A DNA stretch of 64,000 nt from an uncultured Bacteroidales bacterium (lineage in GTDB: Bacteria > Bacteroidota > Bacteroidia > Bacteroidales > UBA932), in assembly GCA_900316955.1 (NCBI GenBank), contig ONEX01000002.1, positions 186,001 to 250,000 on the forward strand, read 5' to 3'. A program made the position numbers and the translations under genes. Positions 48,133 through 56,166 of the stretch are shown piece after piece (positions within the stretch are counted from its first letter, which is position 1; each line of letters begins with the position of its first letter). The notes under the pieces are model-generated. The model worked only from the letters and a program-made list of their open reading frames with translations, searched no databases and was not told the origin of the DNA.

Positions 48133-50249
48133 TTATAAGGATCCAACCCCGCGACCTCGCAGAGGTACAGGTAGAGGGTATTCCAGGCGGGTTTGCGGGC
48201 GTAGTTGACGCCCTGGTACAGGAGCGGCATGTTCTCTTCCTTCACCCAGGAATCCCTGTCGTTGATCCCCCAGATGGTGATGCCGCCGCGCTGGGCGGCC
48301 GGGACGATTTCCAGGTACTGCTGGAAGATGAACTTGTACAGGTCGGCCTGGGCCGTCAGGTCCGTGCACTTGATGTCCAGTTCGGAGATGCGGACCAGGC
48401 GGCCGGTGTTCTTGAGGTCCGTCAGGCTGGCGACGATCAGGTTCTTGAGGTCGGGCGTGGCCATGTCCAGGTGCATCTGCGTGCCGACGCCGGTCACCTG
48501 CGGATTACCCTTCACGTAGTCGCAGTAGGCCTTCCGCTTGTCGGCGCTCGTCTCCAGGTTGTAGTCGTTCAGGTACAGGACGGCGGTCTTGCCGTTTCGG
48601 GCGAGGGCGTCCGTGGCATAGGCGAACGCCTTGTCCACCCAATCCTTGGTGCTCTTGAAATACTGGCCCCAGACGAAGACTTCGCCGGAGGTGTTCTGCG
48701 GTGTGCGGAACGCGCCGGCGGGCCAGTCGCTGAACGTCTCGTTCACGACGTCCCAGCCGTACGCGTCGAAGTGACCGACCATCGTGTACACCCAGTCGCG
48801 GTACACATAGCCGATGACGTCGTTCACGAGCTCGCCGTTCAGGCTGGAGACCGCCGAGAAGGCGGGCGCGGCGCGGCGGCGCGGCGCGGAAGCCGCCGCC
48901 GAGGCCGGCGCGAGCCGGATGTCGTCCAGATAATAGGTCACCGTCTCCACGCCCCCGTAGAAGGCGAAGGAAAGCTCGGTGCCCGACGCCACGGTGAACT
49001 CCACGCTCTGGTACGTCCAGTCAGTGCCTGCCTTCGGGAAACTATTATACTTGGATTCAAAGTACTTGACATCTCCGTCGCCACGGACGTCGATCTGGAA
49101 ATCGGCGGCCTTGCTTGCCTTGGCATACCAGGAGAGCCGGTAGGTCGTTCCGGGCGTGACGGCGAAGGATTTGGTCAATACCTGGATGCTCCAGGCGTTC
49201 TGCGCATACCCCGAGGAATTGTCCATTTTCAGCGACAGCGAGCCGCCGTGGGCCGTTTCGCCCGTCACGCGCACATAATCGGCGCCGTTGATCGCGGAAA
49301 TGTCCGGCGAGTTCAGCGGGCCTGCGGTAAGGCCCTCGAAATCGATTACTTCGGCCGCCGGCTCCTGCCCGCCGCCCCCTTCCCCGAGGATGCGGACATT
49401 GTCGATGACGACGTCCTTCGACGCGGTGATCCGGAAGGCGAAATCGCCCGGGGATTCCAGCGTGAAGGGAACGCTGTACTTGTACCATTGGCCGCTGACT
49501 TTCGTCTGCGCCGACTGGCCGTCCCCGGAAGTGACGCTGAGGGTGCCCTCCTTCGCAAGGGTCTTGGCCCAGAAAGAGAAGGTGTACGGCTTCCCCGCCT
49601 CGAGGGACGCATCGACCGTCAGGGTGGCGCCGTCGGAGCCGGCCTTCGCGGCATAGTCGCCGGCGAAGACGTCGTACAGGCTCTGGAAGATCTCGAACCC
49701 GGCGGCCTGGAAACCGTCCAGGGTGCCGGCCTCGAAGTTCCAGTTCTGCTTCAGCAGCGAGGCGCTGTTGTTCCGGGAGGCCCTGGAAATCAGGTTGTTC
49801 AGATACGTGCGCTGCTGCTGGCTGTGCCAGCCCAGGGTGTGGCCGAACAGCTCGGTCCCGCACGCCTTCGCCCAGCCGGCCATCTGCTCGGCCCTCGTGA
49901 AGTAGTAGGCGCCGCCCTGCTGGACGATGGCGTCATGCTTCATCTCGTTACCGAAGGTGACGGCGGCGAAATCGCGCTTGAGGATTTCCGCGACGACCTT
50001 GGGGTTCTGCTGGTATTCCCCATAGGTGAACGAGACGCCCAGCTTGAGGCCGGCCTTCTCGGCGACCTCCCTCAGCGCGTACTTGTCATAGTCCACGACC
50101 TTGGGCTGGGGCGGGTCCGGGGTCACGGGCGTGTCCGGTTTCTCTTCGGGTTTCTCCGGGGTGACGGGGGTCGGTTCGTCCTTGCCGCAGGAAGACGCGG
50201 CGGCCGCCGCCAGGGCGGCCAGCAGGACGAAGGTCCATATCCTTTTCAT
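48126..50249 (-). CDS. GH10 xylanase lipoprotein with CBMs inserted in the catalytic domain
   Basis: 707 aa from the ATG at 50249; upstream Met codons to 50276 run into the -7 element. Lipobox ASSC, then a Pro/Thr/Glu-rich linker. The first part of the GH10 barrel (about 50-160; LGVSFTYGEYQ, VTFGNEMKHDAI, FGHTLGWHSQQ) is interrupted by two carbohydrate-binding beta-sandwich modules (about 165-435; WNFEAGTLDGFQ, IDFEGLTAGPLNS). The barrel then resumes with acid/base Glu504 (DVVNETFSD) and nucleophile Glu623 (RISELDIK). This insertion architecture is known from gut Bacteroidetes Xyn10 enzymes. Surface endo-beta-1,4-xylanase, probably the main backbone-cutting enzyme here. Own promoter, divergent from the GPH symporter. 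Confidence 0.95.
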   Translation of the reverse strand: MKRIWTFVLLAALAAAAASSCGKDEPTPVTPEKPEEKPDTPVTPDPPQPKVVDYDKYALREVAEKAGLKLGVSFTYGEYQQNPKVVAEILKRDFAAVTFGNEMKHDAIVQQGGAYYFTRAEQMAGWAKACGTELFGHTLGWHSQQQRTYLNNLISRASRNNSASLLKQNWNFEAGTLDGFQAAGFEIFQSLYDVFAGDYAAKAGSDGATLTVDASLEAGKPYTFSFWAKTLAKEGTLSVTSGDGQSAQTKVSGQWYKYSVPFTLESPGDFAFRITASKDVVIDNVRILGEGGGGQEPAAEVIDFEGLTAGPLNSPDISAINGADYVRVTGETAHGGSLSLKMDNSSGYAQNAWSIQVLTKSFAVTPGTTYRLSWYAKASKAADFQIDVRGDGDVKYFESKYNSFPKAGTDWTYQSVEFTVASGTELSFAFYGGVETVTYYLDDIRLAPASAAASAPRRRAAPAFSAVSSLNGELVNDVIGYVYRDWVYTMVGHFDAYGWDVVNETFSDWPAGAFRTPQNTSGEVFVWGQYFKSTKDWVDKAFAYATDALARNGKTAVLYLNDYNLETSADKRKAYCDYVKGNPQVTGVGTQMHLDMATPDLKNLIVASLTDLKNTGRLVRISELDIKCTDLTAQADLYKFIFQQYLEIVPAAQRGGITIWGINDRDSWVKEENMPLLYQGVNYARKPAWNTLYLYLCEVAGLDPYKQ

Positions 50250-50273
50250 TCGCATCATTCGTCTATTACCCTG

Positions 50274-50281
50274 CAAAAATA
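50274..50281 (-). promoter_or_regulatory. Putative -7 element of GH10
   Basis: Minus strand TATTTTTG matches TAnnTTTG and lies 24 nt before the GH10 ATG. Confidence 0.5.
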
Positions 50282-50324
50282 GAAAAAAAGACCGGATTTA
50301 ATATTTTCTGACCTATTTATAGCC

Positions 50325-50353
50325 TTGTTTTCTGCAGGGAAATCGTATATTTG
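50325..50353 (+). promoter_or_regulatory. Promoter of the GPH symporter operon
   Basis: TTG (50325-50327), 18-nt spacer, TATATTTG (50346-50353). The symporter ATG is 45 nt downstream. Divergent from the GH10 promoter 44 bp away, so the two may share a regulator. Confidence 0.55.
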
Positions 50354-50398
50354 TATTCGGTAAAAACTACAATAACCCGGAATAACACCTTAAACGAT

Positions 50399-51826
50399 AT
50401 GGCAAACAACGAATCCAAAGGCTTCTACAAGCTGAGCTGGGCCCAGCGCATCGGCTTCGGCGCCGGCGACATGGCGCAGAACCTCATCTACCAGACCATC
50501 TCCATCTGGCTGCTGTTCTTCTACACGAACGTGTTCGGACTGGATCCGGGCGCGGCCGCCCTGATGTTCCTCATCGTCCGCCTCGTGGACGTCCTGTGGG
50601 ACCCGATCGTGGGCACCATCGTGGACAAGGGCAACCCGAAGTGGGGCAAATACCGCTCCTGGCTCATCCTCGGCGGCATTCCGCTCGTGGGCCTCGCCAT
50701 CCTGTGCTTCTATAACGGATTCAGCGGCTCGCTGGTGTACGCCTACATCACCTACGTGGGCATGTCCATGTGCTACACCCTCGTGAACGTCCCTTACGGC
50801 GCCCTGAACGCCTCCTTAACCCGGGACACGAACGAGATCACCATCCTCACCTCCACCCGTATGTTCATGGCGAACCTCGGCGCCCTCTGCGTGAAGTCCC
50901 TTCCGCTGATCATCGCCCTCTTCGCCCCGAAGGTGCTGAATCCCGAGACCGGCAAGATGACCGCCGTCTACAACACGCCCGACGCCGCCCACGCCTGGTT
51001 CATCACGATGACCATCTTCGCGCTCGCCGGCCTGGCGCTCCTCGTCTTCTGCTTCTTCCAGTGCAAGGAGCGCGTCGTGATGGACGAGAAGGAGTCCGCC
51101 AACGTGAAAGTGAGCGACCTCTGGATGGAGTTCGGCCGCAACAAGCCCCTCCGCGTCGTCGCCTTCTTCTTCATCACCGCCTTCGCGATGATGAGCGTGA
51201 GCAACGCCGCCGACGCCTACTTCATGACCTTCAACGTGGGCGCCACCCCGCTCCTGACCACCCTGTTCATGTGGCTCGGCACCATCCCGGCCTTCATCTT
51301 CATGCCGCTCGTGCCCGCCATCAAGCGCAAGATCGGCAAGAAGGGGATGTTCTACCTGTTCCTCGGCGTCGCCATCGTGGGCATGATCCTGATGTACACC
51401 TTCGTGTCCATCCCGGCCACGAAGTCCAACTTCGTCCTCCTGTGCATCGCCCAGTTCGTCAAGTCCACCGGCATCATCACCGCGACGGGCTACATGTGGG
51501 CCCTCGTCCCGGAGGTCATCGCCTATGGCGAATACACCACCGGCAAGCGCATCGCCGGCATCGTGAACGCCCTCACCGGCATCTTCTTCAAGGCCGGCAT
51601 GGCCCTCGGCGGCGTCGTCCCGGGCCTCGTCCTCGCCTGGGTGGGCTTCAATGCCGATGCCACCACGCAGACCCCGCTCGCCCTCCAGGGCATCCTCTGG
51701 CTCGTGTGCGTGATCCCGGCCATCCTCCTGCTCCTCGCCATCTGGATCATCTCCAAGTACGACCTCTCCGACGAGAAGATGGACGAAATCAACAAGGAAA
51801 TCGAAGCAAGACACCTCAACGCATAA
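50399..51826 (+). CDS. GPH-family sugar:cation symporter
   Basis: 475 aa; ATG at 50399 chosen because the longer opening starts with TTG inside the promoter. About twelve hydrophobic helices with GPH (MelB/XynP-like) motifs: LSWAQRIGFGAGDMAQNLIYQTISIWLLFFYTNVFG, RLVDVLWDPIVGTIVDKGNPKWGKYRSWLI and YTLVNVPYGALNASLTRDTNE. Predicted to move xylo-oligosaccharides or xylosides across the inner membrane. GH43_1 follows 13 bp downstream, a pairing typical of Prevotella xylan clusters. Confidence 0.93.
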   Translation: MANNESKGFYKLSWAQRIGFGAGDMAQNLIYQTISIWLLFFYTNVFGLDPGAAALMFLIVRLVDVLWDPIVGTIVDKGNPKWGKYRSWLILGGIPLVGLAILCFYNGFSGSLVYAYITYVGMSMCYTLVNVPYGALNASLTRDTNEITILTSTRMFMANLGALCVKSLPLIIALFAPKVLNPETGKMTAVYNTPDAAHAWFITMTIFALAGLALLVFCFFQCKERVVMDEKESANVKVSDLWMEFGRNKPLRVVAFFFITAFAMMSVSNAADAYFMTFNVGATPLLTTLFMWLGTIPAFIFMPLVPAIKRKIGKKGMFYLFLGVAIVGMILMYTFVSIPATKSNFVLLCIAQFVKSTGIITATGYMWALVPEVIAYGEYTTGKRIAGIVNALTGIFFKAGMALGGVVPGLVLAWVGFNADATTQTPLALQGILWLVCVIPAILLLLAIWIISKYDLSDEKMDEINKEIEARHLNA

Positions 51827-51839
51827 TTCATTGAAAACC

Positions 51840-52835
51840 ATGGCCAAGAAAGTTCTCAAACGCTACCTCCTCCCCGCCGACTACATGGCGGACCCGTCCG
51901 TACACGTGTTCGACGGCAAGATCTATATCTACCCTTCCCACGACTGGGAGTCCGCCGCGCCGGACGACGATTTCGGCAGCGAGTACGACATGAAGGACTA
52001 CCACGTCCTCACCATCGAGGGCGACGACCCGATGACCTCCCCCGTCGTGGACCACGGCGTCGCGCTGGACATCAAGGATGTCCCGTGGGCGCGCCGCCAG
52101 CTCTGGGACAACGAGGTGGTGAAGGGCCTCGACGGCAAGTACTACATGTACTTCCCGGCCAAGGACAAGACCGACATCTTCCGGGCGGGCGTCGCCGTCA
52201 GCGACTCCCCCACCGGCCCGTTCAAGGCCATGCCGGACCCCATCCGCGGCAGCTATTCCATCGACTACGCCATCCTGCACGACGATGACGACGAGTACTA
52301 CATGTACTTCGGCGGCATCTGGGGCGGCCAGCTCCAGCGCTACGAGGACAACCTCGCCAAGGACTGCGGCACCTCCTACCCGGCCGACGGCCAGCCCGCC
52401 ATCCCGGCCCGCGTGGTGAAGCTCTCCAAGGACATGCTCCAGTTCGGCGAGGAGCCGAAGCCGGTCGTCCTCCTGGACGAGGACGGCACCCCGATCAAGG
52501 TCGAGGACAACGAGCGCCGCTTCTTCGAGGCCAGCTGGATGCACAAGTACAACGGCAAGTATTACTTCAGCTACTCCACCGGCGACACGCACAAGCTCTG
52601 CTACGCCATCGGCGACAACCCTTACGGCCCGTTCACCTACAAGGGCGTGATCCTCACCCCGGTGTTCGGCTGGACCACGCACCACTGCATCGTGGAATTC
52701 AAGGGCAAATGGTACCTTTTCCACCACGACAGCGGTCCCTCCAAGGGCATCAACCGCCTCCGCAGCCTGAAGGTGTGCGAACTCACCTACAACGAGGACG
52801 GCACCATCCAGACCATCGAAGGCCTGGACGACTAG
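51840..52835 (+). CDS. Cytoplasmic GH43 (subfamily 1-like) beta-xylosidase
   Basis: 331 aa from the ATG at 51840; an in-frame TTG at 51831 is less likely. No signal peptide, so it acts in the cytoplasm. Base Asp in ADYMADPSVHVFDGKIYIYPSHDWES, Asp in YSIDYAILHDDDDEYYMYFGG, Glu in FFEASWMHKYNGKYYFSYST. It resembles the small intracellular GH43 xylosidase/arabinofuranosidase XynB of Prevotella ruminicola. It should hydrolyse oligosaccharides delivered by the symporter 13 bp upstream. Confidence 0.92.
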   Translation: MAKKVLKRYLLPADYMADPSVHVFDGKIYIYPSHDWESAAPDDDFGSEYDMKDYHVLTIEGDDPMTSPVVDHGVALDIKDVPWARRQLWDNEVVKGLDGKYYMYFPAKDKTDIFRAGVAVSDSPTGPFKAMPDPIRGSYSIDYAILHDDDDEYYMYFGGIWGGQLQRYEDNLAKDCGTSYPADGQPAIPARVVKLSKDMLQFGEEPKPVVLLDEDGTPIKVEDNERRFFEASWMHKYNGKYYFSYSTGDTHKLCYAIGDNPYGPFTYKGVILTPVFGWTTHHCIVEFKGKWYLFHHDSGPSKGINRLRSLKVCELTYNEDGTIQTIEGLDD

Positions 52836-52881
52836 CTTTTTTGAGTTTCGCTCCATAAGCTGAGTACCAAGCGTTTATCGG

Positions 52882-52913
52882 AAAGTCCCTGGTACATTTG
52901 CTCCGGGGACTTT
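52882..52913 (+). other. Hairpin enclosing a -7-like element before GH97
   Basis: AAAGTCCC (52882-52889) pairs with GGGACTTT (52906-52913), followed by TCTTTAA. The loop contains TACATTTG (52893-52900), a full TAnnTTTG match 74 nt before the GH97 ATG. It may end the symporter unit, start GH97, or both; no good -33 is seen. Confidence 0.4.
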
Positions 52914-52974
52914 TCTTTAATCGGATGATTGTCAGACAGTTGGGCGAAATGGGAATCCTTATCTCCGAAGCAGT

Positions 52975-54993
52975 ATGAAAAAGATAGCCTTGATTTTCAG
53001 CTTGGTGCTTCTCGCGCTGCCGGTGGCGGCGAAGGAGGAGCGTGTGGCCGGCCCGGACGGGCGGCTGGTCGTGACGGTGTCTGACGAGGGTGGCAAGCCC
53101 ACGTACAGCGTGACGTATGACGGGGTGGCGTTCGTGGCGCCGTCGCCGCTCGGCCTGAAGGCCGACATCGGCGACTTCACCGCCGGCCTCGCCCTCACCG
53201 GCTTCGCCCGGGAGGCGGTGGCCGACGACTACAGCGTCCCGACCATCAAGGCCTCGACCGTCCATTACCGCGCGAACAGGGGCGTTTTCTCCTTCGCGAA
53301 GGACGGGAAGCCCGCCATCGACATCATCTTCCAGGTGAGCGCGAACGACATCGCGTTCCGGTACAAGATTTATCCGCCGAAGCCTGATACGAAGGTATGC
53401 GTGATTACGGAGGAGGCGACGGGGTACAAGTTCCCGGACGGGACGACGTCCTTCCTGAGCCCGATGATGGGCCCCATGTCCGGCTTCGCCCGCACCACGC
53501 CCAGCTATGAGACGGACTACCGGGCCGACGAGCCCCTGGGCAAGAACGGCGACGGCCACGGCTACGTGTTCCCGGCGCTGTTCCGCAACGGGAACGACGG
53601 CTGGGTGCTGCTCAGCGAGACCGGCGTGAACGGGACGTACTGCGGCGGGCGGCTCATCGGCAACGCCGACGGCTCCTACCGCCTCGCCTTCCCGATGCCG
53701 GAGGAAATCGGCGGCAACGGCACGAGTACCGTGGGCCTGGCCATCCCGGGCTGCACGCCCTGGCGCACGCTCACCGTCGCCCGCGACCTGAAGCCCATCG
53801 TGGAAACCACCGTCGCCTGGGACGTCGTGGAACCGCAGTACGAGGCCTCCCAGGTCTATGAGCCTTCCCGCGGCTCCTGGAGCTGGATCCTGAAGATGGA
53901 CAGCAACACCACCTATCCCGTGCAGCTGCAGTACATCGACTTCAGCGCTGCGATGGGCTGGGAAACCATCCTCGTGGACGCCCTCTGGGACACCCAGATC
54001 GGACGCGAGAACATGGAAAAGCTCGCCGCGTACGCGAAGGAGAAGGGCGTCCGGCTCTTCGTCTGGTACAACTCCAACGGTTATTGGAACGACGCCCCGC
54101 AGGGTCCGCGGAACATCATGAACCGCAGCGTCACCCGCCGCGCGGAGATGGCCTGGCTCCAGAAGCTCGGCGTCAAGGGCATCAAGGTCGATTTCTTCGG
54201 CTCCGACAAGCAGGTCATGCTCCAGCTCTACGAGGACATCCTCGTCGATGCCAACGAATACGGCCTCCAGTGCGTCTTCCACGGCTGCACCCTGCCGCGC
54301 GGCTGGGAGCGGATGTATCCCAATTTTGCATCGGCCGAAGCCGTCGTCGCCAGCGAGAACCTCTATTTCGGCCAGTACCGCTGCGACCGCGAGGCCTTCA
54401 GCGCCACGCTGCACCCCTTCATCCGCAACACCGTCGCGGCCATGGACTTCGGCGGCAGCACGCTGAACAAGGTCTATAATCCCTTCAACGACACGGCCCG
54501 CCGCGGCTCCATCCGCCGCACCTCCGACGTCTTCGCCCTCGCTACGGCCGTGCTCTTCCAGAGCTACGTCCAGCATTTCGCGATGACCCCCGAGAATCTC
54601 ACGGACGCCCCCGCCTGGGCCGTCGACTTCATGAAGGAGGTCCCGACGAAGTGGGACGAGGTCAAGTTCATCGACGGTTATCCCGGCCAGTTCGTCGTCC
54701 TCGCGCGTCGCGCGGGCGATAAATGGTATTATGTGGGCATCAACGCATCGGCGGAATCCCGCACCGTGGAGGTCGACCTCCCCGCGGGCGCCTACACGCT
54801 GTATTCCGATACCGTCGAGCCCGCGACGGCGAAGGCCGCCCGCAAGCTCCACGGCAAGAAGGCGCCCCTGACGCTGGAACCGCGCCAGACCACCGCCGCC
54901 ACCTTCCTCGGCGCCCGCGAATCCCGCACGCACAAGGGCGGCGCGGTGAAAGTCACCATCCCCTGCAACGGCGGCTTCGTGATCGTGCAATAG
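52975..54993 (+). CDS. GH97, retaining (alpha-galactosidase-like)
   Basis: 672 aa with signal peptide MKKIALIFSLVLLALPVAA. N-terminal GH97 beta-domain (VAGPDGRLVVTVSDEGGKPTYSV), central barrel (YIDFSAAMGWETILVDALWDTQIG, VRLFVWYNSNGYWND) and C-terminal beta-domain. GIKVDFFGSDKQ places Asp406 as nucleophile and Glu461 (VASENLYFG) as acid/base. That 55-residue distance equals the one I recall for Bacteroides GH97b alpha-galactosidase, and Asp in this place marks the retaining branch. Substrate could be alpha-galactose or beta-L-arabinopyranose; the xylan context favours side-chain removal but does not prove it. 139 bp after GH43_1. Confidence 0.88.
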   Translation: MKKIALIFSLVLLALPVAAKEERVAGPDGRLVVTVSDEGGKPTYSVTYDGVAFVAPSPLGLKADIGDFTAGLALTGFAREAVADDYSVPTIKASTVHYRANRGVFSFAKDGKPAIDIIFQVSANDIAFRYKIYPPKPDTKVCVITEEATGYKFPDGTTSFLSPMMGPMSGFARTTPSYETDYRADEPLGKNGDGHGYVFPALFRNGNDGWVLLSETGVNGTYCGGRLIGNADGSYRLAFPMPEEIGGNGTSTVGLAIPGCTPWRTLTVARDLKPIVETTVAWDVVEPQYEASQVYEPSRGSWSWILKMDSNTTYPVQLQYIDFSAAMGWETILVDALWDTQIGRENMEKLAAYAKEKGVRLFVWYNSNGYWNDAPQGPRNIMNRSVTRRAEMAWLQKLGVKGIKVDFFGSDKQVMLQLYEDILVDANEYGLQCVFHGCTLPRGWERMYPNFASAEAVVASENLYFGQYRCDREAFSATLHPFIRNTVAAMDFGGSTLNKVYNPFNDTARRGSIRRTSDVFALATAVLFQSYVQHFAMTPENLTDAPAWAVDFMKEVPTKWDEVKFIDGYPGQFVVLARRAGDKWYYVGINASAESRTVEVDLPAGAYTLYSDTVEPATAKAARKLHGKKAPLTLEPRQTTAATFLGARESRTHKGGAVKVTIPCNGGFVIVQ

Positions 54994-55034
54994 GCGGAGA
55001 GGCGGCGCCCCTTCTTCCTCATACCGCTCGGTTT

Positions 55035-55175
55035 CGCCAAACAGCCGCACAGTGAGAGGGCGTCTGTGCAATATATCGAGGCCTGCGGTGCGGCAAGTGC
55101 CGATTTCGGACCTTGCCGCACGGCAATCGGCCTCTAACGCGCCTGGAAGGGGTGTTGATGTGCGGCTGTTTGGCG
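55035..55175. repeat. Nested inverted repeats in a 474-bp gap (outer arms)
   Basis: The gap 54994-55467 holds no gene I can support. A 17-bp arm at 55035-55051 is exactly reverse-complementary to 55159-55175. Outside these arms 55011-55025 and 55203-55219 also match imperfectly, extending the structure to about 210 bp. An inner hairpin is listed separately. Short ORFs across it are low-complexity shadows. Possibly a repeated palindromic element, a remnant of a mobile element, or a structured RNA. Confidence 0.65.
55078..55134. repeat. Inner hairpin of the nested inverted repeat
   Basis: GAGGCC (55078-55083) pairs with GGCCTC (55129-55134), and GTGCGGCAAG (55088-55097) with CTTGCCGCAC (55112-55121). 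The loop itself contains CCGA/TCGG. No T-run follows on either strand, so it is not a standard terminator. Confidence 0.65.
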
Positions 55176-55398
55176 GCGAGGTCCCGATGGGACAGCATAG
55201 GTCTACGGAAGAGAAGATACTTTGGGTCTCCGAATGATCGGGGCACGGTTGCGTACGCTTTGACGTCCATTTGTACTCAACCGCGAATCACTGGTCTCCA
55301 GTCACGTACAATAATACAGTTTTTTGTACGCAATTGGATACCTGGCTGCGAAACCGATTCCCCACAACAAATCAACAAATCGAATACGAAATCTTTTA

Positions 55399-55421
55399 AA
55401 AAGTGTTGCACGTACACTTTT
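55399..55421. promoter_or_regulatory. Candidate AraR operator 1
   Basis: Perfect 8-bp arms AAAAGTGT / ACACTTTT with a 7-nt spacer, overlapping the -33 element of the araR promoter. Position and symmetry fit a repressor site; the AraR assignment is inferred from the adjacent regulator gene. Confidence 0.6.
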
Positions 55422-55436
55422 ATTTTCCTATCTTTG
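55406..55436 (+). promoter_or_regulatory. Promoter of the arabinose operon
   Basis: TTGC (55406-55409), 19-nt spacer, TATCTTTG (55429-55436): a near-consensus Bacteroidota promoter. The araR ATG lies 31 nt downstream. Confidence 0.7.
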
Positions 55437-55438
55437 CA

Positions 55439-55455
55439 AGTGTAGTTTTGACACT
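55439..55455. promoter_or_regulatory. Candidate AraR operator 2
   Basis: AGTGT / ACACT with the same 7-nt spacer as operator 1, lying over the expected transcription start just after the -7 element. Confidence 0.5.
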
Positions 55456-55467
55456 CAAACGAAAACC

Positions 55468-56145
55468 ATGACGCAGCAAGCGTTCTACAGTGTCCACCCC
55501 AAGTTCCACGCAGCCGTGGACTGCATCATCTTCGGATTCGAGGAAGGTGAACTCAGCCTGCTGCTGCTCCAGCGGAATTTCGAGCCGGCGAAGGGTGAAT
55601 GGTCCCTCGCGGGCGGGTTCGTGGAGGACGGCGAGAACATCGACGACGCCGCCCGCCGCGTCGTCGCCGAGCTCACGGGCCTCGACGACCTGTACATGCG
55701 CCAGGTCCATACCTACGGCGAGGTGGAGCGCGACCCCGGGGAGCGCGTGCTCTCGACCGCGTACTACGCCCTCGTGGACATCAAGAAATATGACCGGGAA
55801 CTGGTCCGGGCCCACAACGCCTTCTGGATCCGGCTTCCCGAAATCCCCCACCTCATCTTCGACCACGACCGGATGGTCACCGACGCCCTCCGCTTCATGC
55901 GCTACCAGGCCTCGGTGAAACCCGTGGGCATCAACCTCCTCCCGGAGGAATTCACCCTCACGCAGCTCCAGAACCTCTACGAGGCCATCCTCGGCGAGCC
56001 TATCGACAAGCGGAACTTCCGCAAGCGGATCGCCCAGATGGACTACATCGAGAAGACGGGCGGCATCGACAAGACCCTCTCCCGCAAGGGCGCGGCCCTG
56101 TACCGCTTCAACCGGGAGAAATACGACGGCAATTTCAAAATCTAA
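55468..56145 (+). CDS. araR: Nudix-related arabinose regulator AraR
   Basis: 225 aa from the ATG at 55468; the longer opening to 55324 covers the promoter. Nudix domain (FHAAVDCIIFGFEEGELSLLLLQRNFEPAKGEWSLAGGFVEDGE) then a winged-helix domain (FTLTQLQNLYEAILGEPIDKRNFRKRIAQMDYIEKTGG). The Nudix box departs from GX5EX7REUXEEXGU: RE is RV and EE is EL, so hydrolase activity is probably lost. This matches the AraR (NrtR-like) regulators of arabinose genes described in Bacteroides, which respond to L-arabinose. First gene of the ara operon, with symmetric sites around its promoter, implying autoregulation. Confidence 0.9.
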   Translation: MTQQAFYSVHPKFHAAVDCIIFGFEEGELSLLLLQRNFEPAKGEWSLAGGFVEDGENIDDAARRVVAELTGLDDLYMRQVHTYGEVERDPGERVLSTAYYALVDIKKYDRELVRAHNAFWIRLPEIPHLIFDHDRMVTDALRFMRYQASVKPVGINLLPEEFTLTQLQNLYEAILGEPIDKRNFRKRIAQMDYIEKTGGIDKTLSRKGAALYRFNREKYDGNFKI

Positions 56146-56166
56146 CTTCAATAACACTCACACTCT

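Noticed and set aside
52849-52900. HTCS2-type site before the TACATTTG of GH97
   Set aside because: The position 31 nt upstream does not match CAACnATTGTnAC.
55019-55270. Small frames (83 aa minus, 61 and 110 aa plus) in the gap before araR
   Set aside because: They follow the inverted repeats, are Arg/Cys-rich, and have no start signals; more likely artefacts of a repeat than genes.
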